This document shows, piece by piece, positions 13,140-21,406 of a DNA stretch of 27,625 nucleotides. The notes beneath the pieces were generated by a model. It made no database searches. It was not told the DNA's origin and saw only the letters and a program-made list of their open reading frames with translations. Position numbers and translations under genes: made by a program. The number at the start of each line of letters is the position of its first letter. Position 1 is the stretch's first letter. Source of the DNA: a bacterium (lineage in GTDB: Bacteria > Bacillota > Clostridia > Lachnospirales > Lachnospiraceae); contig SFRL01000042.1 of assembly GCA_004562765.1 (NCBI GenBank), forward strand, positions 1 through 27,625. The letters run 5' to 3'.

Positions 13140-14717
13140 TTGCAATATCTTGTAAAAAAAGGGGAAATGAAACAGTATGACATGAATACGATGGATGCGT
13201 TTGGCATTCCATCCCTCGTGCTCATCGAGCGGGCTGCGTTGGCTGCGGTGGAAGAACTGGAGCGCGACGGTCTGAAGGAAAAAAGCCGGATACTGATCGC
13301 CTGCGGCACAGGAAACAATGGTGCGGATGGTCTGGTCATGGCAAGGCTCTTGTATCTGAAAGATCATACCGTGCAGATCCTGACCGTCGGAAACCGGACA
13401 AAGGCGACGCCGGAAAATAAAAAAGAACTGGAAATAGCTAAAAATTACGGGATTCCAGTGATCACAGCCGAAGGGTTTTTACAGCGGTTTGACAGGGACA
13501 ATACAGATGCGGAAGACCGGACAGGTCTGCAGGAGGAATACGATGTGGTGGCAGATGCCGTGTTTGGTGTGGGTCTTTCGCGACGGATCGAGGGCGTTTA
13601 CGCACAGCTATTGGAGTGCTTGAATGAACTGTCTGGAAAAAAGACTGCAGTTGATATTCCAAGCGGGATCGATGCAGATGACGGATCTGTGTTGGGCACT
13701 GCGTTTCGGGCAGATCTGACGGTGACATTTTCTTATGAGAAAGTCGGAATGCGCCTGTTTCCGGGGCAGTCTTACTGCGGAAAGATCGTCTGCCGCAGTG
13801 TCGGTATTGATGACCGGAGTTTCCTGGCGGATTCGGAGCGCGGGCATGAGCCGGCAATGGCGGCTTTTACATCTGAAGATCTTGCCATGATTCCGGAACG
13901 TCGCCCGCACACGAACAAGGGCTCTTACGGAAAGGTGCTTGTGATCGCAGGCAGTGTGAATATGGCAGGTGCAGCGATATTCAGTGCCCGAGCGGCATAT
14001 CTGTCCGGCTGCGGACTGGTGCGGGTGCTCACGCCGGAGGAAAACCGGACGATCATCCAGAGTACACTTCCGGAGGCTGTGCTCACTACCTATAACAGCA
14101 AAAAACCGGAGACGGAAGTGGTGATCGCCGCCATGCAGTGGGCGGATGTGATCGTTTGCGGACCGGGTCTCGGCACCGGTGATGCGGCCCGCAGGCTTGT
14201 GCAGGCGGTGCTGAAAAATGCGGCTATTCCCGTGATCATGGACGCGGACGCGTTGAATGTCATCGCGGAAGAGACAGATATCCTTCGCAAGCCCCACACG
14301 GACCTGATCGTGACTCCGCATCTCGGAGAGATGGCACGTCTGCAGGGTGTGACGGTTTCCTATATACAGGATCACCTGGTGGAGAGCGCGGAGGAATTTG
14401 CGCGTACTTACAACCTGATCTGTGTCCTGAAGGATGCCAGAACGATCACAGCAATCCCTTATGAGCGAACTTATGTCAACCTCTCGGGAAACAACGGCAT
14501 GGCAACCGGAGGCAGCGGAGATGTGCTGACCGGTGTGATCGCCGGCCTGATCGCACAGGGAACAAAGCCGGAGCTGGCAGCTCCGCTTGGCGTCTATGTG
14601 CATGGTCTGGCGGGAGATGAAGCAGCGGAGAAATACGGGCGTTACAGTTTGACGGCAGGTTCGCTGCTTGATGCACTGCCAAAGGTATTTAAAAAGAAAG
14701 AAGGCATAGAATCATGA
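13140..14717 (+). CDS. nnr: Bifunctional NAD(P)HX epimerase / ADP-dependent NAD(P)HX dehydratase
   Basis: This protein repairs hydrated NADH and NADPH (NADHX, NADPHX), first epimerising the S/R forms and then dehydrating the S form with ADP. The 525-residue fusion has a YjeF_N epimerase domain at about 1-215 (MDAFGIPSLVLIERAA and the GTGNNGADG loop at 56-64). The C-terminal ribokinase-like domain runs from about 235 to 515 (PHTNKGSYGKVLVIAGS, CGPGLGTGDAA, MDADALNVIA, TPHLGEMARL, and GNNGMATGGSGDVLTG from 450 with D461). The start is a TTG, chosen because AAGGGG lies 7 nt upstream; the next ATG at 13167 has a site only 2 nt away. The stop overlaps the alr start (ATGA). Nearness to rex links two NAD(H)-related functions. 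Confidence 0.95.
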   Translation: MQYLVKKGEMKQYDMNTMDAFGIPSLVLIERAALAAVEELERDGLKEKSRILIACGTGNNGADGLVMARLLYLKDHTVQILTVGNRTKATPENKKELEIAKNYGIPVITAEGFLQRFDRDNTDAEDRTGLQEEYDVVADAVFGVGLSRRIEGVYAQLLECLNELSGKKTAVDIPSGIDADDGSVLGTAFRADLTVTFSYEKVGMRLFPGQSYCGKIVCRSVGIDDRSFLADSERGHEPAMAAFTSEDLAMIPERRPHTNKGSYGKVLVIAGSVNMAGAAIFSARAAYLSGCGLVRVLTPEENRTIIQSTLPEAVLTTYNSKKPETEVVIAAMQWADVIVCGPGLGTGDAARRLVQAVLKNAAIPVIMDADALNVIAEETDILRKPHTDLIVTPHLGEMARLQGVTVSYIQDHLVESAEEFARTYNLICVLKDARTITAIPYERTYVNLSGNNGMATGGSGDVLTGVIAGLIAQGTKPELAAPLGVYVHGLAGDEAAEKYGRYSLTAGSLLDALPKVFKKKEGIES

Positions 14718-15892
14718 CAAATTATCCGAGGGTGCATGCGGACATTGATCTGGATGCGATCCGGCACAATATGGAGGAAATGTATCGGCTGATCGATCCG
14801 CATACGAAACTGATGGCAGTCATAAAGACAGACGGATACGGACATGGTGCGATCCCCATCGCAAGGGAACTGGAAACGCTCGACTATGTGTATGGCTATG
14901 CGGTTGCGGCAGAGGAGGAAGCGCTGGCACTGCGTGAAGATGGTATCAAAAAGCCCATTTTAATTCTTGGATATACTTTTCCGGAGCAGTATGAGACACT
15001 GCTGCATGCGCAGATCACGCCTGCGATCTTTACGATGGAGGCGGCAAAGCTTTTGTCTGAAACGGCTTGCCGACTGCAGACGACCGCTCATATCCATATT
15101 AAACTGGATACCGGAATGGGGCGTGTCGGTTTTCTTGTATCTGAGGAGAGTGCAGATGTGATCGCACAGATCGCGAAGCTGCCGCATATTATGATAGAAG
15201 GAATGTTTACGCATTTTGCAAAGGCTGATGAGACAGATAAGACATCGGCGAACAGACAGTTGTCGGAATTTCTGCGTATGGCAGAGTTTCTGGAGGCGCG
15301 GGGTGTGCATATTCCGCTCAAACACTGTTCCAACAGTGCGGGGATCCTTGATCTGCCACAGGCAAATCTGGATATCGTCCGTGCAGGGATCACGCTTTAT
15401 GGACTGCATCCCTCCGAGGAAGTGCATCTGGAGCGCATGGATATGCGACCGGTTATGTCATTAAAAAGCCGGGTTGCGCATGTGAAAACACTGCCTGCGG
15501 GTTATGGGATCAGTTATGGCGCTACGTATGTTACACCTGATGAACGTCGGATCGCCACAATTCCCGTGGGTTACGGCGATGGCTATGCAAGAAGCCTCTC
15601 CAATCAGGGAGACGTTCTGATCCGGGGCAGACGTGCGCCGATCTGTGGGCGGGTCTGCATGGATCAGTTTATGGTAGATGTGACGGATATTCCCGGTGTA
15701 TGTGTCGGTGATACGGTCACTCTGATCGGAACTGACGGAGAAGAACACATCACGCTGGAGGAACTGGGAGAAAAGTCGGGACGTTTTAATTATGAGTTTG
15801 CCTGTGATCTTGGTAAACGTGTCCCGCGTGTGTTCTACAAAGGTGAAAAGAGGATCGCGAGCTGGACACAATATGAAGGCTTGACTGAATAA
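14714..15892 (+). CDS. alr: Alanine racemase
   Basis: Alr interconverts L- and D-alanine with pyridoxal phosphate, supplying D-alanine for peptidoglycan. The 392-residue fold type III enzyme has the PLP lysine in AVIKTDGYGHG (K38), LDTGMGRVGF with R137, CSNSAGIL, AGITLYGLHP, and the catalytic tyrosine in GISYGATY (Y268). The C-terminal beta domain has RGRRAPICGRVCMDQFMVDVT. Its ATG overlaps the nnr stop by four bases, so translation is coupled. The order nnr-alr-mazF is frequent in Firmicutes. Confidence 0.97.
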   Translation: MTNYPRVHADIDLDAIRHNMEEMYRLIDPHTKLMAVIKTDGYGHGAIPIARELETLDYVYGYAVAAEEEALALREDGIKKPILILGYTFPEQYETLLHAQITPAIFTMEAAKLLSETACRLQTTAHIHIKLDTGMGRVGFLVSEESADVIAQIAKLPHIMIEGMFTHFAKADETDKTSANRQLSEFLRMAEFLEARGVHIPLKHCSNSAGILDLPQANLDIVRAGITLYGLHPSEEVHLERMDMRPVMSLKSRVAHVKTLPAGYGISYGATYVTPDERRIATIPVGYGDGYARSLSNQGDVLIRGRRAPICGRVCMDQFMVDVTDIPGVCVGDTVTLIGTDGEEHITLEELGEKSGRFNYEFACDLGKRVPRVFYKGEKRIASWTQYEGLTE

Positions 15893-15940
15893 AACGCTTT
15901 TCGTATGGAAATACTTCAGAATGTAAAAGGTACAACGTAC

Positions 15941-15946
15941 TATAAT
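15941..15946 (+). promoter_or_regulatory. Possible -10 element before mazF
   Basis: A perfect TATAAT stands between alr and mazF, 21 bp before the mazF ATG. No good -35 box is found at 16-18 bp; TTCAGA at 15915-15920 would be 20 bp away. It could allow mazF expression separate from alr, with a very short leader. The evidence is a single hexamer. Confidence 0.35.
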
Positions 15947-15967
15947 ATTTTTTCTGGAGTGAAAGTA

Positions 15968-16315
15968 ATGACAATTCGACGAGGAGATGTTTACTACGCA
16001 GATTTAAGACCGGTGGTGGGCTCTGAACAGGGTGGTATCCGCCCGGTACTGATCATACAGAACGATGTAGGAAACCGTCACAGCCCGACAGTGATCGTGG
16101 CGGCAATCACGTCGCAGATAAATAAATCAAAGCTTCCCACGCATGTGGAACTGTCTTCCAGACGCTATGAGATGGTCAAAGACTCCGTGATCCTGCTGGA
16201 GCAGCTGCGCACGATCGACAAGCGCCGGTTAAAGGAGCGTGTGTGCCATCTGGACGGGGAGATATTGACAAAAGTAGACAAGGCATTGGAGATCAGCCTG
16301 GAGCTGCCTACATAA
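15968..16315 (+). CDS. mazF: MazF/PemK family endoribonuclease toxin
   Basis: This 115-residue protein closely follows the Bacillus EndoA/MazF pattern. It has MTIRRGDVYYADL, the loop GSEQGGIRPVLIIQND with R25, GNRHSPTVIVAAIT with T48, and KLPTHVEL. R25 and T48 are the catalytic residues known in the B. subtilis enzyme, at the same numbers. MazF cuts single-stranded mRNA at short specific sites and is normally neutralised by MazE. The ATG at 15968 with GGAG 8 nt upstream is preferred over an upstream frame start at 15905 that adds 21 non-conserved residues. The 75 bp between alr and this gene leave no room for a MazE gene, which in Bacillus lies exactly there. I saw no antitoxin downstream either. 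Confidence 0.93.
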   Translation: MTIRRGDVYYADLRPVVGSEQGGIRPVLIIQNDVGNRHSPTVIVAAITSQINKSKLPTHVELSSRRYEMVKDSVILLEQLRTIDKRRLKERVCHLDGEILTKVDKALEISLELPT

Positions 16316-16343
16316 GCTTTTACCGATTCGCAGGGGTTACAAC

Positions 16344-16372
16344 TTGACTTTAAAGGCAGAGAATGGTATATT
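16344..16372 (+). promoter_or_regulatory. Promoter upstream of the CBS/CorC gene, extended -10
   Basis: TTGACT (16344-16349), a 17-bp spacer and TATATT (16367-16372), with TGG just before the -10 box, make a strong sigma-A promoter. Predicted start is near 16379, about 50 nt before the ATG at 16429. Confidence 0.75.
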
Positions 16373-16428
16373 TCTAGTGTTTTACAAGAGTTTATACAAA
16401 AACAGAGAAAGACAAACAGGAGAATTAT

Positions 16429-17304
16429 ATGGAAGATGCCGGTAACCCACATAGGGGTTTTCTTGACAAAATGAAAAGATTTTTTATCAGAAATTCAGAG
16501 GATGTCACGGAGGAGGAGATCATTTCTCTCGTCAACGAGGGACATGAGCAGGGCTTTATCCGCGAGAGCGAAGCGGAGATGATCCATAATATCTTTGAGC
16601 TGAGTGATAAGGATGCAAAGGATATCATGACACACCGGAAGCAGATCTGTGCGCTGGACGGAAGCATGACCTTTTCGGAGACGCTGGATCTGATATTGAC
16701 CCAACCGTTTTCCAGATTTCCGGTGTACATAGAAGATATGGATGACATTGTCGGTCAGGTCCATATCAAGGAGATGCTTGCGCATGCGCGGGATACCGAG
16801 TGCCAGGATGTGCCTATCCGGGACATTACAGGTTTGATGACACCGGTCGATTTTGTGCCGGAGACAATCGGGATCACTGCGCTGTTTCAACGGATGCAGG
16901 CTTCGAAAAACCATCTTGTCATCGTGATCGATGAATATGGGCAGACGGCCGGTCTGGTGGCCTTGGAGGATATTCTGGAGGAGATCGTCGGCAATATTTT
17001 TGACGAGCACGACAAGGAAGAGCATCATATTGTATCGCGCCCGGACGGCACGTATTTTATGGATGGATCGGCAGATCTGGAGGAAGTGGCACAGGCACTT
17101 GATCTGGAGGAACTGGCAGAAAATGAGAACGATACCTTAAATGGATATCTGATCTCGCTGATCGATAAGATACCCGGTGAGGGGGAACGTTTTGAGGTGG
17201 AGGCGCACGGCTTTATATTCCGCGTGCTTTCCGTGAAGGATAAGATGATCCGTCGCGTCGAGGTGAAAAAGTTACCCGGAGCCGATGACGGCTCTCAACT
17301 ATAA
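16429..17304 (+). CDS. CBS-pair / CorC_HlyC domain protein without the membrane domain
   Basis: This 291-residue soluble protein is related to the cytoplasmic half of HlyC/CorC (CNNM-like) proteins linked to magnesium or cobalt handling. After a short basic N-terminal region (FLDKMKRFFIRNSEDVTEEEI) come two CBS domains. The first is near 64-120 (DIMTHRKQICALD ... PFSRFPVYIEDMDDIVGQVHIKEML). The second is near 130-192 (LMTPVDFVPET ... VIVIDEYGQTAGLVALEDILEEIVGNIFDEHD). A C-terminal CorC_HlyC transporter-associated domain follows (about 205-285, DGSADLEEVAQALDL ... GYLISLIDKIPGEGERFEV). The N-terminal DUF21 transmembrane domain of full-length family members is absent, as in E. coli CorC. CAGGAG precedes the ATG. 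It has its own promoter, and yebC follows after 24 bp. Confidence 0.9.
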   Translation: MEDAGNPHRGFLDKMKRFFIRNSEDVTEEEIISLVNEGHEQGFIRESEAEMIHNIFELSDKDAKDIMTHRKQICALDGSMTFSETLDLILTQPFSRFPVYIEDMDDIVGQVHIKEMLAHARDTECQDVPIRDITGLMTPVDFVPETIGITALFQRMQASKNHLVIVIDEYGQTAGLVALEDILEEIVGNIFDEHDKEEHHIVSRPDGTYFMDGSADLEEVAQALDLEELAENENDTLNGYLISLIDKIPGEGERFEVEAHGFIFRVLSVKDKMIRRVEVKKLPGADDGSQL

Positions 17305-17328
17305 AATTAAACGAAAAGAGGAAAAACC

Positions 17329-18057
17329 ATGTCAGGACATTCAAAGTTCGCGAATATCAAACATAAGAAGGAGAAAAATGACGCAGCAAAGGGCAAGATC
17401 TTTACGATGATCGGCCGCGAAATCGCAGTGGCAGTCAAAGAGGGCGGCCCCGATCCTGCAAATAATAGCAAACTGGCTGCAGTCATTGCAAAGGCAAAGG
17501 CAAACAACATGCCGAATGATACCATCGATCGCGGTATCAAGAAAGCTGCCGGAGACGGTGATAACGTAAATTACGTGGTTGCTACATATGAGGGATATGG
17601 TCCAGCAGGTACCGCCATCATCGTAAAGTGTCTGACAGACAATAAAAACCGTACAGCCGCAAATGTGAGAAATGCTTTTACAAAAGGACAGGGCAGTATC
17701 GGAACACAGGGTTGTGTGTCTTACATGTTTGACGAGCGTGGGCAGATCATCATTGAGAAAGAGGTATGTGAGATGGATGCCGATGATCTGATGATGCTGG
17801 CTTTAGATGCAGGCGCTGATGATTTTAACGAGGAGGAGGACAGCTTTGAGATCCTCACTGCTCCGGATGCGTTTGACGAAGTCCGTGCTGCCATCGAAGC
17901 AGAGAATATCGAGATGGCAAGTGCAGAAGTGACGATGCTTCCTCAGACGTATGTGACACTTTCTGATGAGGCAGATCTGAAAAACATTCAGCGGATCCTT
18001 GATCTTTTGGATGAGGATGATGATGTGCAGGATGTTTACCACAACTGGGATGAATAA
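17329..18057 (+). CDS. yebC: YebC/PmpR family (TACO1-like) protein
   Basis: The 242-residue sequence is a typical YebC protein. It opens with MSGHSKFANIKHKKEKNDAAKGKIFTMIGREI and continues with GGPDPANNSKLAAVIAKAKANNMPNDTIDRGIKKA, then NKNRTAANVRNAFTKGQGSIGTQGCVSYMF. It ends in the acidic DLLDEDDDVQDVYHNWDE. The family was long called transcriptional regulators; more recent work ties it to translation of difficult motifs on the ribosome. GAGG lies before the ATG. It follows the CBS gene by 24 bp and is closed by a strong terminator. Confidence 0.95.
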   Translation: MSGHSKFANIKHKKEKNDAAKGKIFTMIGREIAVAVKEGGPDPANNSKLAAVIAKAKANNMPNDTIDRGIKKAAGDGDNVNYVVATYEGYGPAGTAIIVKCLTDNKNRTAANVRNAFTKGQGSIGTQGCVSYMFDERGQIIIEKEVCEMDADDLMMLALDAGADDFNEEEDSFEILTAPDAFDEVRAAIEAENIEMASAEVTMLPQTYVTLSDEADLKNIQRILDLLDEDDDVQDVYHNWDE

Positions 18058-18065
18058 GATCGAAT

Positions 18066-18093
18066 AAAAAAGGAGCCTTTTGGTTCCTTTTTT
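18066..18093 (+). terminator. Intrinsic terminator after yebC
   Basis: aaaaaaggagcc (18066-18077) pairs with ggttcctttttt (18082-18093) over 12 positions, one of them G-U in plus-strand RNA, around the loop tttt, ending in six T residues. The single G-U shows it is designed for the plus strand. Confidence 0.93.
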
Positions 18094-18095
18094 GT

Positions 18096-18124
18096 TTGTC
18101 TATTCAGAGTGAATGTGTTAGAAT
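18096..18124 (+). promoter_or_regulatory. Promoter of the zinc-ribbon/CFI-box gene, extended -10
   Basis: TTGTCT (18096-18101), a 17-bp spacer and TAGAAT (18119-18124) preceded by TGT form an extended -10 promoter directly after the yebC terminator. It would drive the 18179 gene and probably glgA. Confidence 0.6.
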
Positions 18125-18178
18125 GTAAGTAACTGTTAGAGAGTCAGACAGTTATTTTATTTACAAGTTGGAGGAAAT

Positions 18179-19087
18179 ATGGAATTTTTGAAAGGTGTGT
18201 GTCCTCACTGTAAGGGAGAGCTTCAGATCCCGCAGGACCGCGATACGATCATCTGTATGTACTGCGGCAAGGAACTCTCAGTGAAGGATGCATTGGCACA
18301 GCAGGAGGAGTCCGCTCGTCCGAAACCGGTGACGGATGAATCTGCGATAGAGGCATTGCAAAGCCTGTTGTACGGTATTGAAAATCCGATGCAGTTTTTT
18401 AAAAAAGCGCTGTATATGGAGTTTTTCAACAAATATGTATTTGAGAATGCAAAAAATCTTGCCGTTCTGGAACAGGCATTTCTGGCTTCCGAGGATCCGA
18501 AGACCACGATGGAGCGGATCGCGGAACCGTTGGTGGTCCGGGTGGAGAATGATCTGAACGCGTTGCGCGGGCACAAAAAAGAGGAATTGCAGATGGATTA
18601 CAATCTGTCTATGGTTGTATATGTGTTCCCGGCACTGTTAGAGACAAATGAGAAGTCCGGTCAGGCATGGATCGATGTACTTGTCACTGTATGGAAAAAG
18701 CATTTTCCGAAGACTGAGCTGAAGTCAGCAACCGCAAAGGAGATCAATGCCGGTTTCCGCTATCGGTTCTGCTATATTACGACAGCGGTATGCGAGAGAC
18801 GGAACAAACCGGATGACTGTTATGAGTTATCGCTGCTGCGGTCATTTCGTGATGATTATCTGCTTCAGAGCGCTGAGGGCGAGGCTATGGTGCATGAGTA
18901 CTACGATGTGGCACCTTCCATCGTCAAACATATCGGAAAACGTGCGGACGCCGACGAGATCTATGAAGGGATCTGGCAGCAATACCTGTCACCCTGTATT
19001 CGCTTGATCGAGTCCGGCCAAAAAGAGGAATGTGTAGATTTGTACAAGCATATGGTATATGAGTTGAAGGATTTGTATTTTCACTAA
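18179..19087 (+). CDS. Zinc-ribbon protein with CFI-box-like C-terminal motif, unknown function
   Basis: This 302-residue soluble protein starts with a zinc ribbon (C8-x2-C11 in CPHCKG and C26-x2-C29 in CMYCGK). A helical middle of about 150 residues follows (FFKKALYMEFFNKYVFENAKNLAVLEQAFLAS and others). The C-terminal block opens with CYITTAVC (C198, C205) and continues with DDCYELSLLRSFRDDYLL and EYYDVAPSIV. This block resembles the CFI-box C-terminal motif found in many uncharacterised clostridial proteins with varied N-terminal zinc ribbons. There is no signal peptide or membrane segment. GGAGG lies before the ATG. glgA follows after 28 bp, so co-transcription is likely, but a role in glycogen metabolism is not shown. 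Confidence 0.8.
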   Translation: MEFLKGVCPHCKGELQIPQDRDTIICMYCGKELSVKDALAQQEESARPKPVTDESAIEALQSLLYGIENPMQFFKKALYMEFFNKYVFENAKNLAVLEQAFLASEDPKTTMERIAEPLVVRVENDLNALRGHKKEELQMDYNLSMVVYVFPALLETNEKSGQAWIDVLVTVWKKHFPKTELKSATAKEINAGFRYRFCYITTAVCERRNKPDDCYELSLLRSFRDDYLLQSAEGEAMVHEYYDVAPSIVKHIGKRADADEIYEGIWQQYLSPCIRLIESGQKEECVDLYKHMVYELKDLYFH

Positions 19088-19115
19088 ATTTAAATAAAAA
19101 TCGGAGGGAAATCAT

Positions 19116-20564
19116 ATGAATAAGGTATTATTTGCAGCATCAGAGTGTGTGCCGTTTATCAAAACCGGAGGTCTGGCAGATGTCTGTGGCGCACTGCCCA
19201 AGGAATTTGACAAGCGGTATTGGGATATCCGTGTAGTACTTCCGTTTTACAGCTGTATTCCGGAGCATTTTCGTAATCGGTGTGAGTATGTGACACATTT
19301 TTATATGGGTACAGGCTCTTATATCCCCAGTAAATATGTCGGTGTGTTCCAGTGTGAGCTGGATGGCATCAAGTATTATTTTATCGACAATCAGGAGTAT
19401 TTCAACTGCGTGGTTCCTTACGGTGATATCCGTTATGACATTGAAAAGTTTGTCTTCTTTGACAAAGCAGTACTCTCCATGCTCAAGCTGATCAATTTCC
19501 AACCGAATATCATTCACTGCCATGACTGGCAGACCGGTTTCATTCCGGTGTACTTAAAGACCGAGTTTCAGGCCGACATGTTCTACTGGGGCATGAAATC
19601 CATCATGACCATCCACAACCTGAAGTTTCAGGGTGTCTGGGATAAAAAGACGATGATGGGTCTGACCGGTTTCCCGGCAGAACTGTTCACACCCGATAAA
19701 CTGGAGTTCAATAAAGACGCAAACATGTTAAAGGGTGGTCTCGTATATGCAGATTATGTGACCACGGTCAGCGATACCTATGCGGGTGAGATTCAGACAC
19801 CGTATTATGGCGAGGGACTGGATGGTCTGCTGCGGGCGCGGCACTTTGATATGCAGGGTATTGTAAACGGTATTGACTATGGCGTTTACAACCCGGCAAC
19901 AGATCCGAAGATCTACGTCAACTATGATGCGGAGACATTCCGCAAGAAGAAAGCGTTGAACAAGGAACGTCTGCAGCAGGAGCTCGGACTTGCAGTTGAC
20001 AAGAAGAAGTTTATGATCGGTCTGATCTCCAGACTGACCGACCAGAAGGGTCTTGATCTGATCAACTATGTGATCGACCGCATCGTGGATGATTACACGC
20101 AGCTGGTTGTGATCGGAACCGGTGAGCCTCAGTATGAGAATATGTTCCGTCATTATGCATGGAAGTACGGTGACCGTATTTCCGCAAATATCTGCTACAG
20201 TGATGACCTGGCACATAAGCTCTACGCCGCGGCAGATGCGTTTCTGATGCCGTCACGTTTTGAACCTTGCGGACTGACACAGCTGATCTCTTTCCGCTAT
20301 GGTACCGTACCCATCGTCCGCGCAACCGGCGGTCTGCGTGATACGGTGCAGCCTTACAATGAGTATGAGCATACTGGTGACGGATTCTCCTTCACAAACT
20401 ACAATGGTGAAGAGATGCTGGGCATCATCAATTATGCAAAGCATATTTACTTCGACTTTAAGAAGGACTGGAATAAGATGATCGACCGCGGTATGGCAAA
20501 TGATTTTTCATGGAATTCTTCAAAGTATAAATACGAAAATCTGTACAATTATCTGATCGGATAA
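19116..20564 (+). CDS. glgA: Glycogen synthase (ADP-glucose, GT5)
   Basis: GlgA extends alpha-1,4-glucan chains from ADP-glucose. The 482-residue GT-B enzyme has the N-terminal ADP-glucose motif KTGGLADV at 16-23, HCHDWQTGFIPVYLK, the Rossmann start of the second domain FMIGLISRLTDQKGLDLI, and the C-terminal SRFEPCGLTQLISFRYGTVPIVRATGGLRDTV. Length is typical. CGGAGGG precedes the ATG. Other glycogen genes (glgC, glgD, glgB, glgP) are not in the window. A strong terminator follows. Confidence 0.96.
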   Translation: MNKVLFAASECVPFIKTGGLADVCGALPKEFDKRYWDIRVVLPFYSCIPEHFRNRCEYVTHFYMGTGSYIPSKYVGVFQCELDGIKYYFIDNQEYFNCVVPYGDIRYDIEKFVFFDKAVLSMLKLINFQPNIIHCHDWQTGFIPVYLKTEFQADMFYWGMKSIMTIHNLKFQGVWDKKTMMGLTGFPAELFTPDKLEFNKDANMLKGGLVYADYVTTVSDTYAGEIQTPYYGEGLDGLLRARHFDMQGIVNGIDYGVYNPATDPKIYVNYDAETFRKKKALNKERLQQELGLAVDKKKFMIGLISRLTDQKGLDLINYVIDRIVDDYTQLVVIGTGEPQYENMFRHYAWKYGDRISANICYSDDLAHKLYAAADAFLMPSRFEPCGLTQLISFRYGTVPIVRATGGLRDTVQPYNEYEHTGDGFSFTNYNGEEMLGIINYAKHIYFDFKKDWNKMIDRGMANDFSWNSSKYKYENLYNYLIG

Positions 20565-20572
20565 GGATAAGA

Positions 20573-20610
20573 AGACCATCGGTGCAAGCTTCGCGCCGGT
20601 GGTCTTTTTT
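20573..20610 (+). terminator. Intrinsic terminator after glgA
   Basis: agaccatcggtgc (20573-20585) pairs with gcgccggtggtct (20593-20605) over 13 positions, with two G-U pairs, around a 7-nt loop, running into a T-tract to 20610. It is a strong plus-strand terminator 8 bp after the glgA stop. Confidence 0.93.
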
Positions 20611-20691
20611 GGAGAAAATTCTCTGTCATAGGAATATTTATTCCCGGGCATACTTGTAAGAAATATGAAGATATACAAGGAGGGAACTGCA

Positions 20692-21399
20692 ATGGGTGAA
20701 CAGAAGCAGGAAGATCATGGATCCAACGGGACAGAGGATGAGATAAAGGAATACGGAATGACAGACCTTGAAGATCCGATACGGGAGCACAGAATCCATC
20801 TGATGACGATCATTGGGGAGATCGAGGGACACGATGTGCTTCCGAATACGAGTAAGGCAACAAAGTACGAGCATGTGCTTCCAAAACTGGCGGAGATCGA
20901 AGAAAATCATGATGTGGACGGGCTGCTCCTGCTTTTGAACACGATGGGCGGGGATGTGGAATCGGGACTTGCGATCGCAGAGATGGTTGCATCCATGTCC
21001 AAGCCCAGTGTGTCTTTAGTGCTTGGTGGAAGTCATTCCATCGGTGTGCCGCTGGCAGTATCGACCGATTATTCGTTTATCGTACCTACCGGGACGATGG
21101 TGATCCATCCGGTACGTTTAAACGGTCTGACGATCGGAGCGCCTCAGACCTACGACTACTTTCAGCAGATCCAGGACCGTATCACAGGTTTTGTGTCCAG
21201 CCACTGCCGGATCGAACAAAAACGGCTGGAGGAACTGATGCTGAATACCGGTATGCTGACGAAAGATCTCGGTACTGTTCTTGTGGGGAAACAGACTGTG
21301 GAAGAGGGGCTGATCAACGAGGTGGGAGGCATCCGACAGGCGCTGGGCAAGCTGCATGCGCTGATTGATGAGTCAAAGGCATCAACCGTTGAAAAGTAA
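20692..21399 (+). CDS. tepA: TepA-like ClpP-family serine protease
   Basis: This 235-residue protein has the ClpP/crotonase fold motifs of TepA-type (translocation-enhancing) proteases. LLLLLNTMGGDVESGLAIAEMV carries the glycine-rich oxyanion region, LVLGGSHSIGVPLAVS the probable nucleophile (S116), and FIVPTGTMVIHPVR the histidine (H139). The TAYDYFQQIQDRI-type helix then leads to the C-terminal LTKDLGTVLVGKQTVEEGLINEVGGI. The first 30 residues are acidic and probably flexible. I chose the ATG at 20692, with AAGGAGGG 7 nt upstream, over an in-frame start at 20665. In Bacillus tepA lies beside spoIIIE; here it is followed by uppP and ftsK/spoIIIE, the same neighbourhood. It probably acts in degrading signal peptides or other small proteins. 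Confidence 0.88.
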   Translation: MGEQKQEDHGSNGTEDEIKEYGMTDLEDPIREHRIHLMTIIGEIEGHDVLPNTSKATKYEHVLPKLAEIEENHDVDGLLLLLNTMGGDVESGLAIAEMVASMSKPSVSLVLGGSHSIGVPLAVSTDYSFIVPTGTMVIHPVRLNGLTIGAPQTYDYFQQIQDRITGFVSSHCRIEQKRLEELMLNTGMLTKDLGTVLVGKQTVEEGLINEVGGIRQALGKLHALIDESKASTVEK

Positions 21400-21406
21400 C
21401 TTTTTG

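Noticed and set aside
13608..14603. 331-codon frame antisense to nnr
   Set aside because: It lies entirely within the nnr coding region, with low-complexity His/Arg-rich product typical of a reverse-strand shadow.
20626..20654. Sporulation-type (sigma-E-like) promoter before tepA, with CATACT as -10
   Set aside because: The -35 match is poor and the spacing is wrong for sigma-E; no sigma-A match is good either.
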